The notes: generated from the letters alone by a model not told the origin. A stretch of DNA of 64,000 bases from Eucommia ulmoides (GCA_016647705.1 CM028335.1:3591501-3655500), one strand, 5' to 3'; positions 22,245 to 33,889 are shown, counted from the stretch's first letter. Made by a program: numbers and translations.

Positions 22245-22585
22245 GGAAATAATAACGTTCATCTTGTAGCATTAAATTTATTTTATCGACTCTGCCATGA
22301 AACAACCCAAAGGTGAAAAACTATTACACGATATATTGAATTTTTTATGTTGAATTTAAAGCTTTTGATTAATATACTGAATGTATTTTCCCATTTTTGG
22401 TTATTTATATTTCACGGATTTCATTTACTTTGTTTTGAGACACACTTTATTTTTTGATGAAGGTAATCAATGCAATTATTTTGCCAAAATATGAGATTAC
22501 ATATGCTAGAATATTTCTAATTTGCAAAGCATATGAATATGCACATGGGAGACTATCATGAAGGAATTGGAGTGGGACTTAATTG
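22245..22585 (+). repeat. Duplicated intergenic block, copy 2
   Basis: Direct-orientation partner of 18280-18625. The sequence after it (22586-23300) shows no gene or recognisable repeat and is the upstream region of the WAKL gene. Confidence 0.7.
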
Positions 22586-23312
22586 ATTGACCATTATGCG
22601 AGATCATCCACTATAGGGACACTTATGAACACGTTTATAAGAAAGAATATGGTGTAATCTACTTCCACAAACACTGGTATGGCCATCTCCATGGTATCAC
22701 AATTGAAACATCTCTTTTTTATTCCAATTTTTGCTTATTCCAATTTTTGCTTCAATTATAATCTGCTATTGATCTTTTTCCTTTTATCAAAGTTGGAGAT
22801 GAGTGAATGACATTACATGAGGATCATTGCTCAATTCTTATCTATCTAACGCTATACTGGATATTTTTTACCAGTTTGCAATCATGTTTTTTGAAGTTAC
22901 AGTCATATTCTTGGTATGGATGATGCATTACGTATCATCTCAATTGAATTTTTTTCTTGTAATATAAATGATAATAACCGATTGATCCATAGCGTTACTT
23001 GGTCTGCCTACTAATATTAATTTTGTAAACATGATCTTATCAATTTCATAAGGACTGAAACTCATGCCTTGCCTTGGTGTAATAGATGCTTCTTCTTAGA
23101 CACCATCAATTACATACCCTAAATACTGGTTAAATATATACCAAAAATATATCTTTCGCAAAAAATAAGCAGTTACTAATTATAATTTCATTAATCATCT
23201 TTTAATATAATCATAAGTAATTACGTTTCAATTACTTGTTGGCTTCATTTAATTAGGGGTGCCAAGTGCAATTTACTACATGAATTTCCAAACATATGGC
23301 AAATGCCGTGGA

Positions 23313-23319
23313 TATATAA
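23313..23319 (+). promoter_or_regulatory. TATA box of the WAKL gene
   Basis: TATATAA 47 bp before the ATG at 23366. It overlaps an in-frame upstream ATG at 23303, which argues that the downstream ATG, the one followed by a signal peptide, is the real start. Confidence 0.5.
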
Positions 23320-23365
23320 TGGAAACACTCGTCGTCTTTACCAGCTAACTCATTTTTCTCTTCCA

Positions 23366-24169
23366 ATGGAGAAAATCACTCTCTTTCTTTCAATGCAGCT
23401 TCTCTGTTTCACTGTTAATCCGGCAGTCGCTGCAATTCGCTGCGGAAACTGCGGCGAAACTCCGGTGCCTTATCCCCTCAGCACCGGTCCCACCTGCGGC
23501 GACCAAGCTTACAAAATCAGATGCACCGCCGGCACGCTCTGGCTGGACGCCCTCAACGGATCACCCTACGTGATTAATTCTATTAACCCACAATTCCAGC
23601 AGCTGGTCATTCGCCCCCCTCCGCTTGCACCGAACACCTGCATTTCGTCGGACTTCCAGAGCGAGGGCCTGAAACTCGACCCCATCCTTCCGTTCAACGT
23701 CACGAGGAGCAATACCGTTTTGCTGATGAACTGCACCGACAGCATGTTTCATTTGCAGGTGCCCGTCAACTGTTCTTCGAATAACCTGTGTCACGCGTAC
23801 ATGAACCGAACGGCGACTGCGGCGGTCTGCGCAAAGGAGGCGATATGCTGCGATTTCAGGACGGGTGGGTCGCAAAACGCGTACGTGATCAGGGTTCACG
23901 GCGGGGGTTGCATGGCTTACCAGAGCTTCGTGAATCTGGACTTGTCGCTTCCGGTGGAGAAATGGCCGCCGCCGGGGGTGGAACTGGAGTGGGTTTTGCC
24001 GCAGGAACCGCTTTGCAGGTTGCCAGTGGTTTGCCGGGAGTTGCTGTTCTCGAGATGTTTGCCGGACCCGGCCAATGCCGGCCTGAAGAGATGCTTTTGT
24101 AAACCCGGTCGGCGATGGGACGGTATCACCAGATTGTGTCAAAGTGAGTTCCTCGCTCTCTCTAGAATT

Positions 24170-24201
<32 letters not shown>

Positions 24202-25679
24202 AGTATGCTCGCGAGTGTCCTCCTAACTCCATAAAGTGAAAGACTAACTCGTTCAGGGTGCGTGGCTATCACTTCCAATAAGTATTTTTTTGCAAGCTCA
24301 AACCTTTGACCTTATAAAGACTATTCAATTACTTTAGTTCAAATGTGCTTTGTCACTTGAAATACACCTCATTGGTCACTTTAGAATAGTTATGGTGCTG
24401 TTTGTTTTAGTTTCGGGAAATAAGTTTTGAATTAATTTGTTTAATTTTGTTTTAAAATATATATATAACATGTTGTAATATCACAAAACATTCCCTAATT
24501 TTATGTTACTGGTAATAACATGTGGTTGGCTGGTTGCAGAGTGCCGACATGGAAAAACCCGTAAGGTTCACAAAAATTACACCCCCATCTTTGGAGGGAA
24601 AAAAAAAAAACTCTCCTTAATTTCAATTTTAAAACCTCCAAATTTCTTCAAGACAGCTTACAGCAGCTGCCGGTGCAATCCTCATCCTAATACTAAGCGG
24701 AATCCTAGTACACAGACAACGTCGGCGCACCAAGCGAGAAGCCCGGAAGGTTTTAGTGAAACAACGCGAAGACATCCTCAACGCGAACAACAACAGCGGC
24801 AAATCGGCCAAGATCTTCACCGGAAAAGAGATCAAGAAATCGACCAACAACTTCTCCAAGGACACCCTCCTAAGCTCCGGCGGCTTTGTTGAGGTCTACA
24901 AAGCCGTACTCGACGACGGCACTGTCGCTGCTGTCAAACGGGCCAAGCCCGGAAACACAAAGGGCATCTCCCAAGTCCTGAACGAGGTTCGAATCCTCTG
25001 TCAGGTCAACCACCGTAGCCTCGTCAAATTCCTAGGTTGTTGCGTCAAGCTCGAACAGCCGGTCCTCGTCTACGAGTACATCCCCAATGGGACCCTCTTC
25101 GACCACCTCCAGGGGAAGCGGTCCCTGCTAGGGTGGCAACGGCGGCTGACGATCGCCCACCAGACAGCCAACAGACTCGCATACCTACACTCATCTGCCG
25201 CGCCACCGATCTACCACCGAGAGGTGAAGTCGAGCAACATCTTGCTCGACGAAAATCTCAACGCGAAGGTATCCGATTTTGGGCTGTCGCAGCTGGTTGA
25301 AATTGCCGAAAAGGACTTCAGCCACATCAACACGTTGGCACAAGGAACGCTCGGATACCTCAACCCGGAATACTACGTGGATCTACAGTTGACCGACCAG
25401 AGCGACGTCTACAGTTTTGGGGTCGTTCTGTTGGAGTTACTGACGTCAAAAAAAGGGATCGATTTTAACAGGGAAAAGGAAGAAGAACGGTTTGTGGAAG
25501 CCGTCGATTCGAATCTGAAAGAAGGGGCCCACAAGGTAGAGTTGGAGACAATGAAAGCGATGGGGAATTTGGCAGCTGAGTGTTTGGATCAGCGGCGGCA
25601 GAATCGGCCATCCATGAAGGAAGTTACGGAGGAAATTGAGTATATCATAAGTATTGTCTCAGACGAGCCTAAAACCTAG
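23366..25679 (+). CDS. WAKL15/20-like: Wall-associated receptor kinase-like (WAKL15/20 type), probable pseudokinase
   Basis: Plasma-membrane receptor-like kinase of the cell-wall-sensing WAK family. Proposed exons are 23366-24143, 24540-24560 and 24664-25679; these sum to exactly 605 codons. The signal peptide is MEKITLFLSMQLLCF. The ectodomain has the Cys-rich GUB_WAK pattern (CGNCGETPVPYPLSTGPTCG) and the WAK-associated C-terminal block (RCLPDP...CFCKPG). A membrane helix (GAILILILSGILV) and a basic stop-transfer follow. Kinase features kept are the AVK lysine, DFG and GTLGYLNPEYY. Features lost are the catalytic HRD, which is HRE (GAG at 25221-25223, about residue 453), two glycines of the nucleotide loop (SSGGFVEV), and about 14 residues after DFNRE. 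The frame is otherwise open, so it may be a pseudokinase receptor or an early pseudogene. The micro-exon boundaries are inferred from frame and splice signals. It converges on CASPL5 with an hAT element between them. Confidence 0.85.
24171..24364 (-). mobile_element. SINE-like element, copy 2, in WAKL intron 1
   Basis: Reverse orientation: a T30 run (24171-24200, the A tail) precedes GAGTATGCTCGCGAGTGTCC, and the head ends in TTGTCACTTGAAATA. It is colinear with the complement of 15511-15699 throughout. A target duplication is not obvious. Confidence 0.7.
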
Positions 25680-26479
25680 GTACCATGTAATATTGTAAAT
25701 TATTTTAGTTTGATTAGGAAAACTAGTGAATTATCCTCCAAACTAATTTATTTCTTTAATCTCAATTAATTTTTTTTTAGTATTTCAGTTAAAATTAACC
25801 GGATTGAATCTATCGAAGACATAGTAATAGGGGTGTGCAGCGGGCGGATTAACCCGTTAAACCAACCCAAACCGTTCAAAAACCGTCCGAAATTAGACCA
25901 GCCCGAACAGACCCGCGAGTTGCGCGGGCTGAACTGACCCAGCCCGTTACTGTTCGGGTCGGCTCGCGGGTTTGGGGGTTTCTTTGGCGGGTTGACCCGC
26001 CCGCCCGAAAACAGGCCTAAACGACGTCGTTTAGGCCTGGATCTATACACCCCCCCTTTTTCAGACTTCTCTTCATCCGTTCATCGTTTCTTCCCGTTCC
26101 ACCGTCGACGACTAGGGCTCCCAATCTCCCCTTTCCTTTTTCATCCCCAAATCGAAGACCGGATTGTGTAATACTTTCCAAAAGTTTTCGATTTCCTAAT
26201 TCGATTATGGAAAATATGTTTTGAAACTTTCAATTTCTCCATCTATATAATACAATGGTGAAGACGAAGACGAAAGTGATTTTGAGTTGGATTTCCAATC
26301 TCGATTTCGATTTCAAAGACGGAGAGGCTGATTTACTCCGATTTGGACTTCGAATCGTGTACACACTGTACTCCGATTTGGCGTTTTCCATTCCGATTCC
26401 GATTTGGCGATTTCGCTCTCGATTTTGCATAGGTATGTATAATTTTCCCTCTTATGATTTTCATGTTTCTGAACCTATT

Positions 26480-27360
26480 AGTTTCATATTTTTGTTTCAT
26501 GTTTCTGTTTCTGTTTCGTGTTTCTATTTCGTGTTTCTGTTTCTGTTTCGTGTTTCTGTTTCATGTTTCTGTTTCTGTTTCATGTTTAATTTTAAGGTGT
26601 CTAAGGTAATTTAATGATTAAAAAACAAGTTTTAGTCAATTCCTATCAGTTTCATGTTCATGTTCATGTTTCTGTTTCTGTTTCGTGTTTCTGCTTCATG
26701 TTTCTGCTTCTGTTTCGTGTTTCTGTTTCATGTTTCTGTTTCTGTTTCTGTTTCATGTTTAATTTTAAGGTGTCTAAGGTAATTTAATGATTAAAAGACA
26801 AGTTTTAGTCAATTTCTATCAGTTTCATGTTCATGTTTCTGTTTCTGTTTCTGTTTCGTGTTTCTGTTTCATGTTTCTGTTTCTGTTTTATGTTTAATTT
26901 TAAGGTGTCTAAGGTAATTTAATGATTAAAAGACAAGTTTTAGTCAATTCCTATCAGTTTCATGTTCATGTTTTTGTTTCTGTTCGCTGTTTCTGTTTCA
27001 TGTTTCTGTTTCGTGTTTCTGTTTCATGTTTCTGTTTCTGTTTCGTGTTTAATTTTAAGGTGTCTAAGGTAATTTAATGATTAAAAGACAAGTTTTAGTC
27101 AATTCCTATCAGTTTCATGTTCATGTTTCTGTTTCTGTTTCTGTTTCTGTTTCTGTTTCGTGTTTCTGTTTCATGTTTCTGTTTCTGTTTCGTGTTTCTG
27201 TTTCATGTTTCTGTTTCTGTTTCGTGTTTAATTTTAAGGTGTCTAAGGTAATTTAATGATTAAAAGACAAGTTTTAGTCAATTCCTATCAGTTTCATGTT
27301 CATGTTTCTGTTTCGTGTTTCTGTTTCATGTTTCATGTTTCTGTTTCGTGTTTCTATTTT
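26480..27360 (+). repeat. TTTCTG array with five larger tandem units in hAT copy 2 leader intron
   Basis: Runs of TTTCTGTTTCGTG and TTTCATG words are punctuated by five near-identical copies of a block. The block starts TTTAATTTTAAGGTGTCTAA and ends TTTTAGTCAATTCCTATCAG, at about 26585, 26757, 26889, 27046 and 27229. The array lies between a leader donor (GCATAG|GTATGT, 26432) and the acceptor TTCTTTTAG (27401) just before the transposase ATG. Confidence 0.85.
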
Positions 27361-27403
27361 TATTTGTTATTTTACTTATCATGGTTTATATATTCTTTTA
27401 GTG

Positions 27404-29649
27404 ATGGATACTGCGGTAACGAATGAAGTGAAAGTGAACAATCTGAATGGGAATATTGCTTCGACTGGACAGCTTCCCCCTAAAAGTATGGTATGTAAAA
27501 GAAAAAAATCTGATGTGTGGGAGCATTTTGAAGAATTTCAAAGAGGGTGAACCGAAAGCATCATGTTTATATTGTAAAAAAATTTATCGTGCTAATTCAA
27601 AGCGTCACGGTACAAGTACTTTAAGAAATCATTTGCATAGTTGTCCTAAATATCCGTATAAAGAACAACTTAAGGGGCAAGCAACATTGGGTTTTAAACC
27701 TAAAAAAATTGGAGAAGAGGGTGGTCAACTTGTTACATTAATTTTTAATCAAAAAGATGCTAGAAAGGCTCTTGCAGAGATGATCATAATTGATGAATTG
27801 CCTTTTAGATTTGTGGAAAATTATGGGTTTAGGAGGTTTTGTATTGCTTTGCAACCGAAATGGTTAAATATTTCTCGATACACAATTGCTCGTGATATAA
27901 TGAAGATTTTTGATGTAGAAAGAGAAAATTTGAGAAAACTTTTGAAAGGTCGTAGGATATGTTTGACTACAGACACATGGACGTCCATTCAGAATTTAAA
28001 TTATATGTGTTTGACATGTCATTTCGTAAATGATGATTGGAAACTTGAAAAAAGAATATTGAATTTTTGCATTGTTAACGATCATAAAGGGGAGACTATT
28101 GGTAAGAAGATTGAACAATGTTTGCTTGAATGGGGAATTGAGGGGTTTTTCACTTTAACGGTGGATAATGCTAGTTCAAATAATCTTACCATTAAATTTT
28201 TACAAAAGGTGACAAAAAATTGGAAAGGCACAATTTTAGGTCACGAGCTTTTACATATGAGATGTTGTGCTCACATCTTAAATTTGATAGTTGTGGAAGG
28301 GTTAAAAGACTTAGATGATTCTATTCAAAGGGTTCGTGGAGCAGTAAGATATGTAAAATCTTCGCCTAGTCGATTTCAATCTTTTTTGAAATGCGTTAAT
28401 ATGTTGAAAATTGAGTCTAAGAGTCTTTTGTGCCTTGATGTGCCAACAAGGTGGAATTCCACCTACAAAATGTTAGATTCTGCTGGAAAGTTTGAAAAAG
28501 CATTTGAAAGATTAGACGTTGAGGATCCTAGATTTCGTGCTTATTTTCTTGAAAAAGACATGAGTGATATAACTGGATCTCCTCCGAATGATGAAGATTG
28601 GGTAAGATGTCGTGCGTTTGTTAAATTTTTGAAACTGTTTTATGAGGCGACGAAACGTTTCTCTGGTACCTTGTATGTTACTTCGAACTCATTTTTCGAT
28701 GAAATTTTTATAATTCGAAGCGCAATTGATCGTTTGATCTTGGTTCAAGATAATGGGGTGGCTAAAATGGCGATGAATATGAAATCAAAATTTGACAAGT
28801 ACTGGGGAAATGGGGACAAGATTAATGTTATTTTGTATGTAGCTGTTTTGTTAGATCCAAGGAAGAAGCTTTCATATCTCCAATTTTGTTTTTCGAAAAT
28901 GTATACTACTGAGATTGCAAATTTATTGATTGACAATGTGAAGTTTGCTATAAATCGATTGTATGAATGCTATTCTTCTATGGAGTTAATGAGTACGCAT
29001 GTTGAAACTAGGGGTGGGAGTGGCCCAAATGAGAGTGGGAGTGGGGATGTGACTTCTACGTCAATTATGGATTTAGATATTATGGATGAAAATCCACATA
29101 TGTTGATTGCTTCCCAATTTGAGAGTTTTATGGAAGGAAAAATAGATATGGGGGGTGGGTCTGAAGTAGAAAAATATTTAAGCGAATTACCTGAAAGGAC
29201 TAAGGATGAAAACTTTGATATTTTGGATTGGTGGAAGGTTAACTGTAGTAGATATAAAGTGTTGGCTTTGGTTGCTCGTGATGTATTGGCTGTTCCTGTG
29301 TCAACTGTGGCGTCAGAGTCTGCATTTAGTACGGGGGGGCGAATACTGGATCCATTTCGTAGTTCATTGTCCCCTCAAATGGTTGAGCGTCTTGTTTGTG
29401 CACAAAATTGGTTGTTATCTTCAGTGCCAATATCTCTTCGCAATATAATGGATGAGGTCGAGGAATTTGAAAAAGATATCGAACCAGGTTTGTATTATTT
29501 AAGTTTTTTATTTTATATAATTTAATTTTTTATTATTCATAATATTGAAATGGGATTTACTAATTATTTGATTTAATTTTTGACAAGTTCTCGATCAATC
29601 GGCTTCAAGTTCAACAAGTGGACGATCAAGCACTATTACTATTTGTTGA
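27404..29649 (+). pseudogene. hAT transposase (BED finger), single frameshift
   Basis: Start ATG is at 27404 (MDTAVTNEVKV), right after the leader-intron acceptor. The first 46 codons run into the BED domain (KSDVWEHFEEFQ), then one extra base in the CAAAGAGGG region near 27540 shifts the frame. From there the frame is open to 29487. It carries CLYCKKIYRANSKRHGTSTL (rest of the BED finger), catalytic Asp in LTTDTWTS and TVDNASSN, and Glu in ASESAFSTGG with the hAT dimerisation region. A 100 bp intron (29488-29587) leads to a 20-codon last exon ending TGA at 29647-29649. Roughly two-thirds identical by eye to the minus-strand copy. If the base insertion is a sequencing error, or if translation starts downstream, this could be an active transposase; otherwise it is freshly broken. 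Confidence 0.9.
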
Positions 29650-30308
29650 TGATGCAGACCACGTGGTTAAGTTTGTCTTTGTATTTCATTTTTTTAATTC
29701 TTGTTTCGGTAGCTATATTTAGTTGTTTAGTTAATTATTAATTGGATTGTAATAGTAAGCTTACATTTTTAGATGTTATTTTTTACGTTTGTAATTTTTT
29801 TTTCTATGTTTTTTGTTATTGTAATTTTATGATTATTTTTTTTTGCAAGTTTTAGTAATGTGATGATTTGTTTGTCTTTTAATAATATTTATTAACCCAA
29901 ACCATAATTAATCTCAAACCGCATACTATTGGGCGGTTTACGGTTTGAAGTCGTCAAACCGCACATTTCAACCCGCCGCAACCCGCACACTAGTGGGCGG
30001 TCAACGGTTTAAAGTAATGCAAACCGCATAGTAACGGTTTGGTCTGCGGTTTTAGCCCAAACCGCCCCAATCCGACCGCCGCACACCCCTACATAGTAAT
30101 CATATATAAATTGGTATTCGATGCGGTAATTAATGGTGGTTGATTGAGGCCAGGCGATCAAACTGCAGCCAAATTCTGGCAACCAGTGGCCAAAGTCCAA
30201 CGAGCAATGGTAGATGTCCGGTGACAGGGATGACGATTGACGTCATAGTTAAATGTTCAATAAATACTAAAAAACTTTGACTAAGAACCATGAATGAGCA
30301 AAATTTAT

Positions 30309-30969
30309 TCAAATTGAAGCTAAGATCCAAAACATGACATGGGAAGAAATGGAAATGAGGAACCAGGTGATGAAAGCAAGAGCTACCGACAGCTCGAATC
30401 TGCTGCACGGCAGACTCACCGGTCCTTTACAGAAATCCAAGTCTCTTGCGTACAGAACAGCTATGCCAGCCGACGAGCCAGCGGCTGCCAGCGACAGGAT
30501 CGCCGTGACCTGCGTAACATGATTGTTTTGACAACAATTGACGATGGAGACAAAAACAGAGAGCAGTTTAAGGAAGGGGAGATTGAATTTTTACCCAATC
30601 GCCGACGACAAATAAGCTGACCAAGACAGCATTCCGGAGATCTCTCTTTCTTCTCAATGCATAGACATCAAGACAAGCGAGTCCTAAGCTCCATAATGCT
30701 TGAAGCCCCATTGATGCAATTAGGTAACTGAATTCATACAATTAACTATGTCAGAACATATGCCCAAATCGAAAACCTAGAACTGATGTCATACAGGATT
30801 AACATTAAATCAGACCAATTGTTGGAAGAAATACCGACCAGAAAGCAGTATAGTTGGCGAAGCCGGCGGCGGAGCACATCACGCCGATGGAACTGGCGGC
30901 AAATAAGCACTGTCCGATCCTCAACACCAATCCACTCATACTCCCGGGGCTGCCGATCAATTCCTTCAT
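30309..30969 (-). CDS. CASPL5B-like: CASP-like membrane protein, CASPL5 type
   Basis: Four-helix plasma-membrane protein of the Casparian-strip-membrane-domain-like (UPF0497/MARVEL) family; these form membrane scaffolds, but the role of subgroup 5 is not well defined. Exons on the minus strand are 30839-30969, 30595-30727 and 30309-30509, with GT-AG introns and continuous frame, giving 154 residues, the usual CASPL5 length. The start MKELIGSPG is the subgroup hallmark. Helix 1 is [16 protein letters not shown], helix 2 begins [20 protein letters not shown] with the following basic stretch RRKRDL, helix 3 runs [16 protein letters not shown], and helix 4 is [20 protein letters not shown]. The Cys pair in [10 protein letters not shown] lies in the second extracellular loop. 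The CT-rich tract upstream (30971-31050) is probably 5' UTR. The gene appears intact. Confidence 0.93.
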
Positions 30970-30970
30970 T

Positions 30971-31050
30971 TTCTCTCTCTCTCTCTCTCTCTCTCTAAAG
31001 CTATTTTCTCTCTCTAGCGAACTCTTCCTCTCTCTTTCTCTCTATCTCAG
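30971..31050. repeat. (CT)n tract in CASPL5 leader/promoter
   Basis: Two CTCTCT blocks just upstream of the minus-strand start codon (GA-repeat on the coding strand), common in plant 5' UTRs. Confidence 0.7.
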
Positions 31051-31299
31051 GGCCCTTTTCCGGTACGGATCGCCGGAAGAGAAACCCTAGATTTCACTAA
31101 TTTTCCCCCATTTTCAGAGATCGAAAACCGATACACGATCATGAATCGAATCGAAAGAAGGAAACAGGGTGTAGTTTGTGTTGGAGTTTGGAGGAGATTT
31201 AATCATCCAAAACCATCGAAAGAGATGAAGCTTTGGGTTAAAGAAACCATGATTGAACTCTCCTCTTCCCCTTGATGGGTTATATTATAATATTAAAAG

Positions 31300-33459
31300 C
31301 TAAGCTAAATAAAATTATGAGTATACAGAGATTAACGGTAATGGAGGCGGGACTGACAAATCATACGTGTACTCTCTTTTTCCTTTTCTAACTTTTTGTG
31401 GTCCGAATTATTCGAGTGGAAGGTACTTGCCATGACATGTGTTTGGTAGAGACCACGTAAAAATTTTAAGGTCCTTTTTGTCGGTAAAAAAAAAAGAGTT
31501 TTAGTAAAAAAACGAAGAGAAGTAAAGGAGATAAGTAAAATTATAATAGTATGTTTGATAATAAAATTTATAATTTATTTTTATAATATACGAAAATAAA
31601 ATAATAAATTATATTAAATTGAATTATTTATAGATTATGTGATGATAATTTTTTAAAAAGTCTAAAATTATCGACGCGTACAACATACAAATTATTGTAA
31701 TTTTTTATATAGAAAAATTATAGTAACTTTTATTTATTAAAATAATTTTAAATTTCTGCAAAAAATATTGTAACATATGAACTGTATGAATTAAAATTTT
31801 AATTTGGTGAACTATTCACTCAAACTCCAAAGTTTTTAAGAAAAAATTATATTTCTTGCTCTTAAAGTATGACATGGGTGTCTATATGTTAATTTTTTCA
31901 AATTGTATATTTCGTCCTTTAAGTTCCACTTTTTTTCAATCTAATAAAATTTTTAAAATTGTTAATAAATTTGAATGCTCAACACGTGACCTTTTAACAA
32001 AGATATTTTGTCATTTTTTTCATTGCAATAAACGTAAGATTGTTAGGAAAAAAAACATTTTTTTGTTAGTAGAGTGTTATAATGACAAAAATATACCTAT
32101 TAGAAGGTCATATATGAGCATAACTCATTTTTCATTCAAAATAATTAATAACGTTTTTAATTTTCTAGAATTAAAATAAATGTAGAACAAGGGATCAAAT
32201 ATACAATTGAAAAAAATTCAGCATTTACAAATACACTCACCCCATATTTTACAGAGCAAAAATATAATTTTTTCAAAATTTTTAAAAAGTGAAAAAACAA
32301 TTAAAGGATTAATTAATTTCCGTAGTTACTATTATTTGTTGCAATTAAAAGCGAATATGATGACATTTTAAAAAAACATGGTTTTTTTTTTTTTTTTTTT
32401 CTGAGAAGAAAAATATAAGGATTAATGTAATTATTAATTATTTGGTTTATCATTCCATGAGAGGTGAGTGACTAACCAAACACGCCATAACATCTTTTCA
32501 TTTTGGTTGGGCCATCATTTGGGCAAAAGGCCCAACTCCCTGTTTTTTTCTCTAAAAAACATAAAAGGATAATCCACAATTAGTCGGGGGTGTAATCTAT
32601 TATTTGTCTTATTTAAAATATAAATTTATAATTAATCTCTTAAATTAATTTTTGGTTCCGTATGAGTCCGCACGTACTCACGCATTGTATGTGGAGCATA
32701 AAGAAAACTTGACGAGTGATTATGTATTAGAGTGAATATTAATTACATATAATTAAAATTAATCACAAGTTAATAATTACAAATTACATGTAATTATATT
32801 AGGTACAGTTTTAGGATATAATGCATGTGCATGTGACTACAAAGTACATGTGTAACATTAATTACATGTAACTATTTTTGTACAAAAAAAAAAAGTTACA
32901 ATCACCTGTATCTCTCGAATTTAAGACCGAATCGTTAATAATAGTTACATATAAAAATTAAGATTATTCACAAAAAAATAAAAAAATAAAAATGAGAAAA
33001 CAATTTATATGTCGCGTTTTTAAGGTGAAATTGTTTAATATTATTACATCTAATAAATATTTAAGCACAAGTTTGAGAAAATTGTTTAATATTATGTAAA
33101 TCTAATAAATATCACGCAAAATTGAGTGAATTGTGTAGTGTTAGATACATGCAAAATATTTGTTCACTTCGAAATGTTGTTTTTGTTTGGTACGATTGTG
33201 GGAATATAAGCGCGTGCATTGGGCCATGAGTGTGTGTAAAATGTGTTTGCGCATTTTTTTAATAGGCGAGATCAAAATACAAGTGATCATTGTATAAAAA
33301 AAATTAAATTAAAGATAAAAATAAGAGAACCCTCACCAAAACACCTAAAAATAAATGGGCCGAAAGGCAACGAGCCCTTTTTAGTATCTTACTCTTACCT
33401 CATCGATGACGCCCCCCCATTCAACGGAATTTTCTCGCATTTTTCTTCCATTTTTTTAA
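31300..33459. other. Intergenic between CASPL5 and AKR copy 1
   Basis: No gene. It contains a foldback MITE relative at 31655-31815. An open stretch at 31856-32179 has no recognised domain and near-random composition. A TGTAACTAAT-word cluster lies at 32740-33170 (TTACATGTAA, TCTAATAAATAT). Confidence 0.55.
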
Positions 33460-33796
33460 GGCTAAATCACCGTTTGCACCTCCAAGATTTGAATCTGATC
33501 TTAATATTTTAATTTTTAAAATATACATTTGAATTTCGTTTTTAATTAGTACAATCGACACGTTTTAACTATCTTAATTGTCAGGAAAAAAAAACACTTA
33601 CATCATATGTATTCGTTTTTGTTTTCTAATTTTTTTTTTCACAATTATTTTGCATGTTTTGCTACTCTGATAATTAAGATATTGGACCAATTTAAAGTAA
33701 AAATAAAACTTTAAGGTGTAAATTGAAAAAATTAAAACTTGGAGGGGCATATTAAAATTTCAGAGAGACATTCGGGGTGCAAAGTGAGATTTAGCC
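33460..33796. mobile_element. Long-TIR MITE (Mutator-like) upstream of AKR copy 1
   Basis: 337 bp; left GGCTAAATCACCGTTTGCAC and right complement GGCTAAATCTCACTTTGCAC, extending as imperfect inverted repeats for about 80 bp. Flanks ATTTTTTTAA and ATTTTTAAAA resemble a 9-10 bp target duplication. It ends about 94 bp before the AKR start codon, so it lies in the core promoter or leader. Confidence 0.65.
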
Positions 33797-33889
33797 ATTT
33801 TTAAAACAAATCAATTCCTGCCTTCTTTCCAAGATCGACGGATCAAACAGCCCTCTCATCTCTCTCTCTGGGCTGAGTTGGCGTTGAAA

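Larger units (their letters stand above)
25828..30091 (+). mobile_element. hAT transposon, copy 2 (complete, 4,264 bp)
   Basis: Terminal inverted repeats TAGGGGTGTGCAGCGGGCGG and a complement with two mismatches. The perfect 8 bp target duplication CATAGTAA flanks it at 25820-25827 and 30092-30099. Subterminal regions are dense in AACCG/CGGTT words at both ends (25860-25990 and 29890-30070), like the transposase-binding repeats of Ac. It encodes a nearly intact BED-hAT transposase. Inserted 148 bp after the WAKL stop and 217 bp before the CASPL5 stop, between convergent genes. Confidence 0.95.

Noticed and set aside
22099..22305. Minus-strand frame with Tyr-Ile repeats
   Set aside because: Read-through of an (AT)n microsatellite; same for 53757-53951.
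23303..23365. Upstream in-frame ATG for WAKL (21 extra residues)
   Set aside because: It lies before and across the TATATAA box, and the downstream ATG at 23366 begins a good signal peptide.
23561..24232. 223-codon minus-strand frame opposite WAKL exon 1
   Set aside because: Antisense shadow of the GC-rich exon, no recognisable domain, ends in the poly(T) of the SINE.
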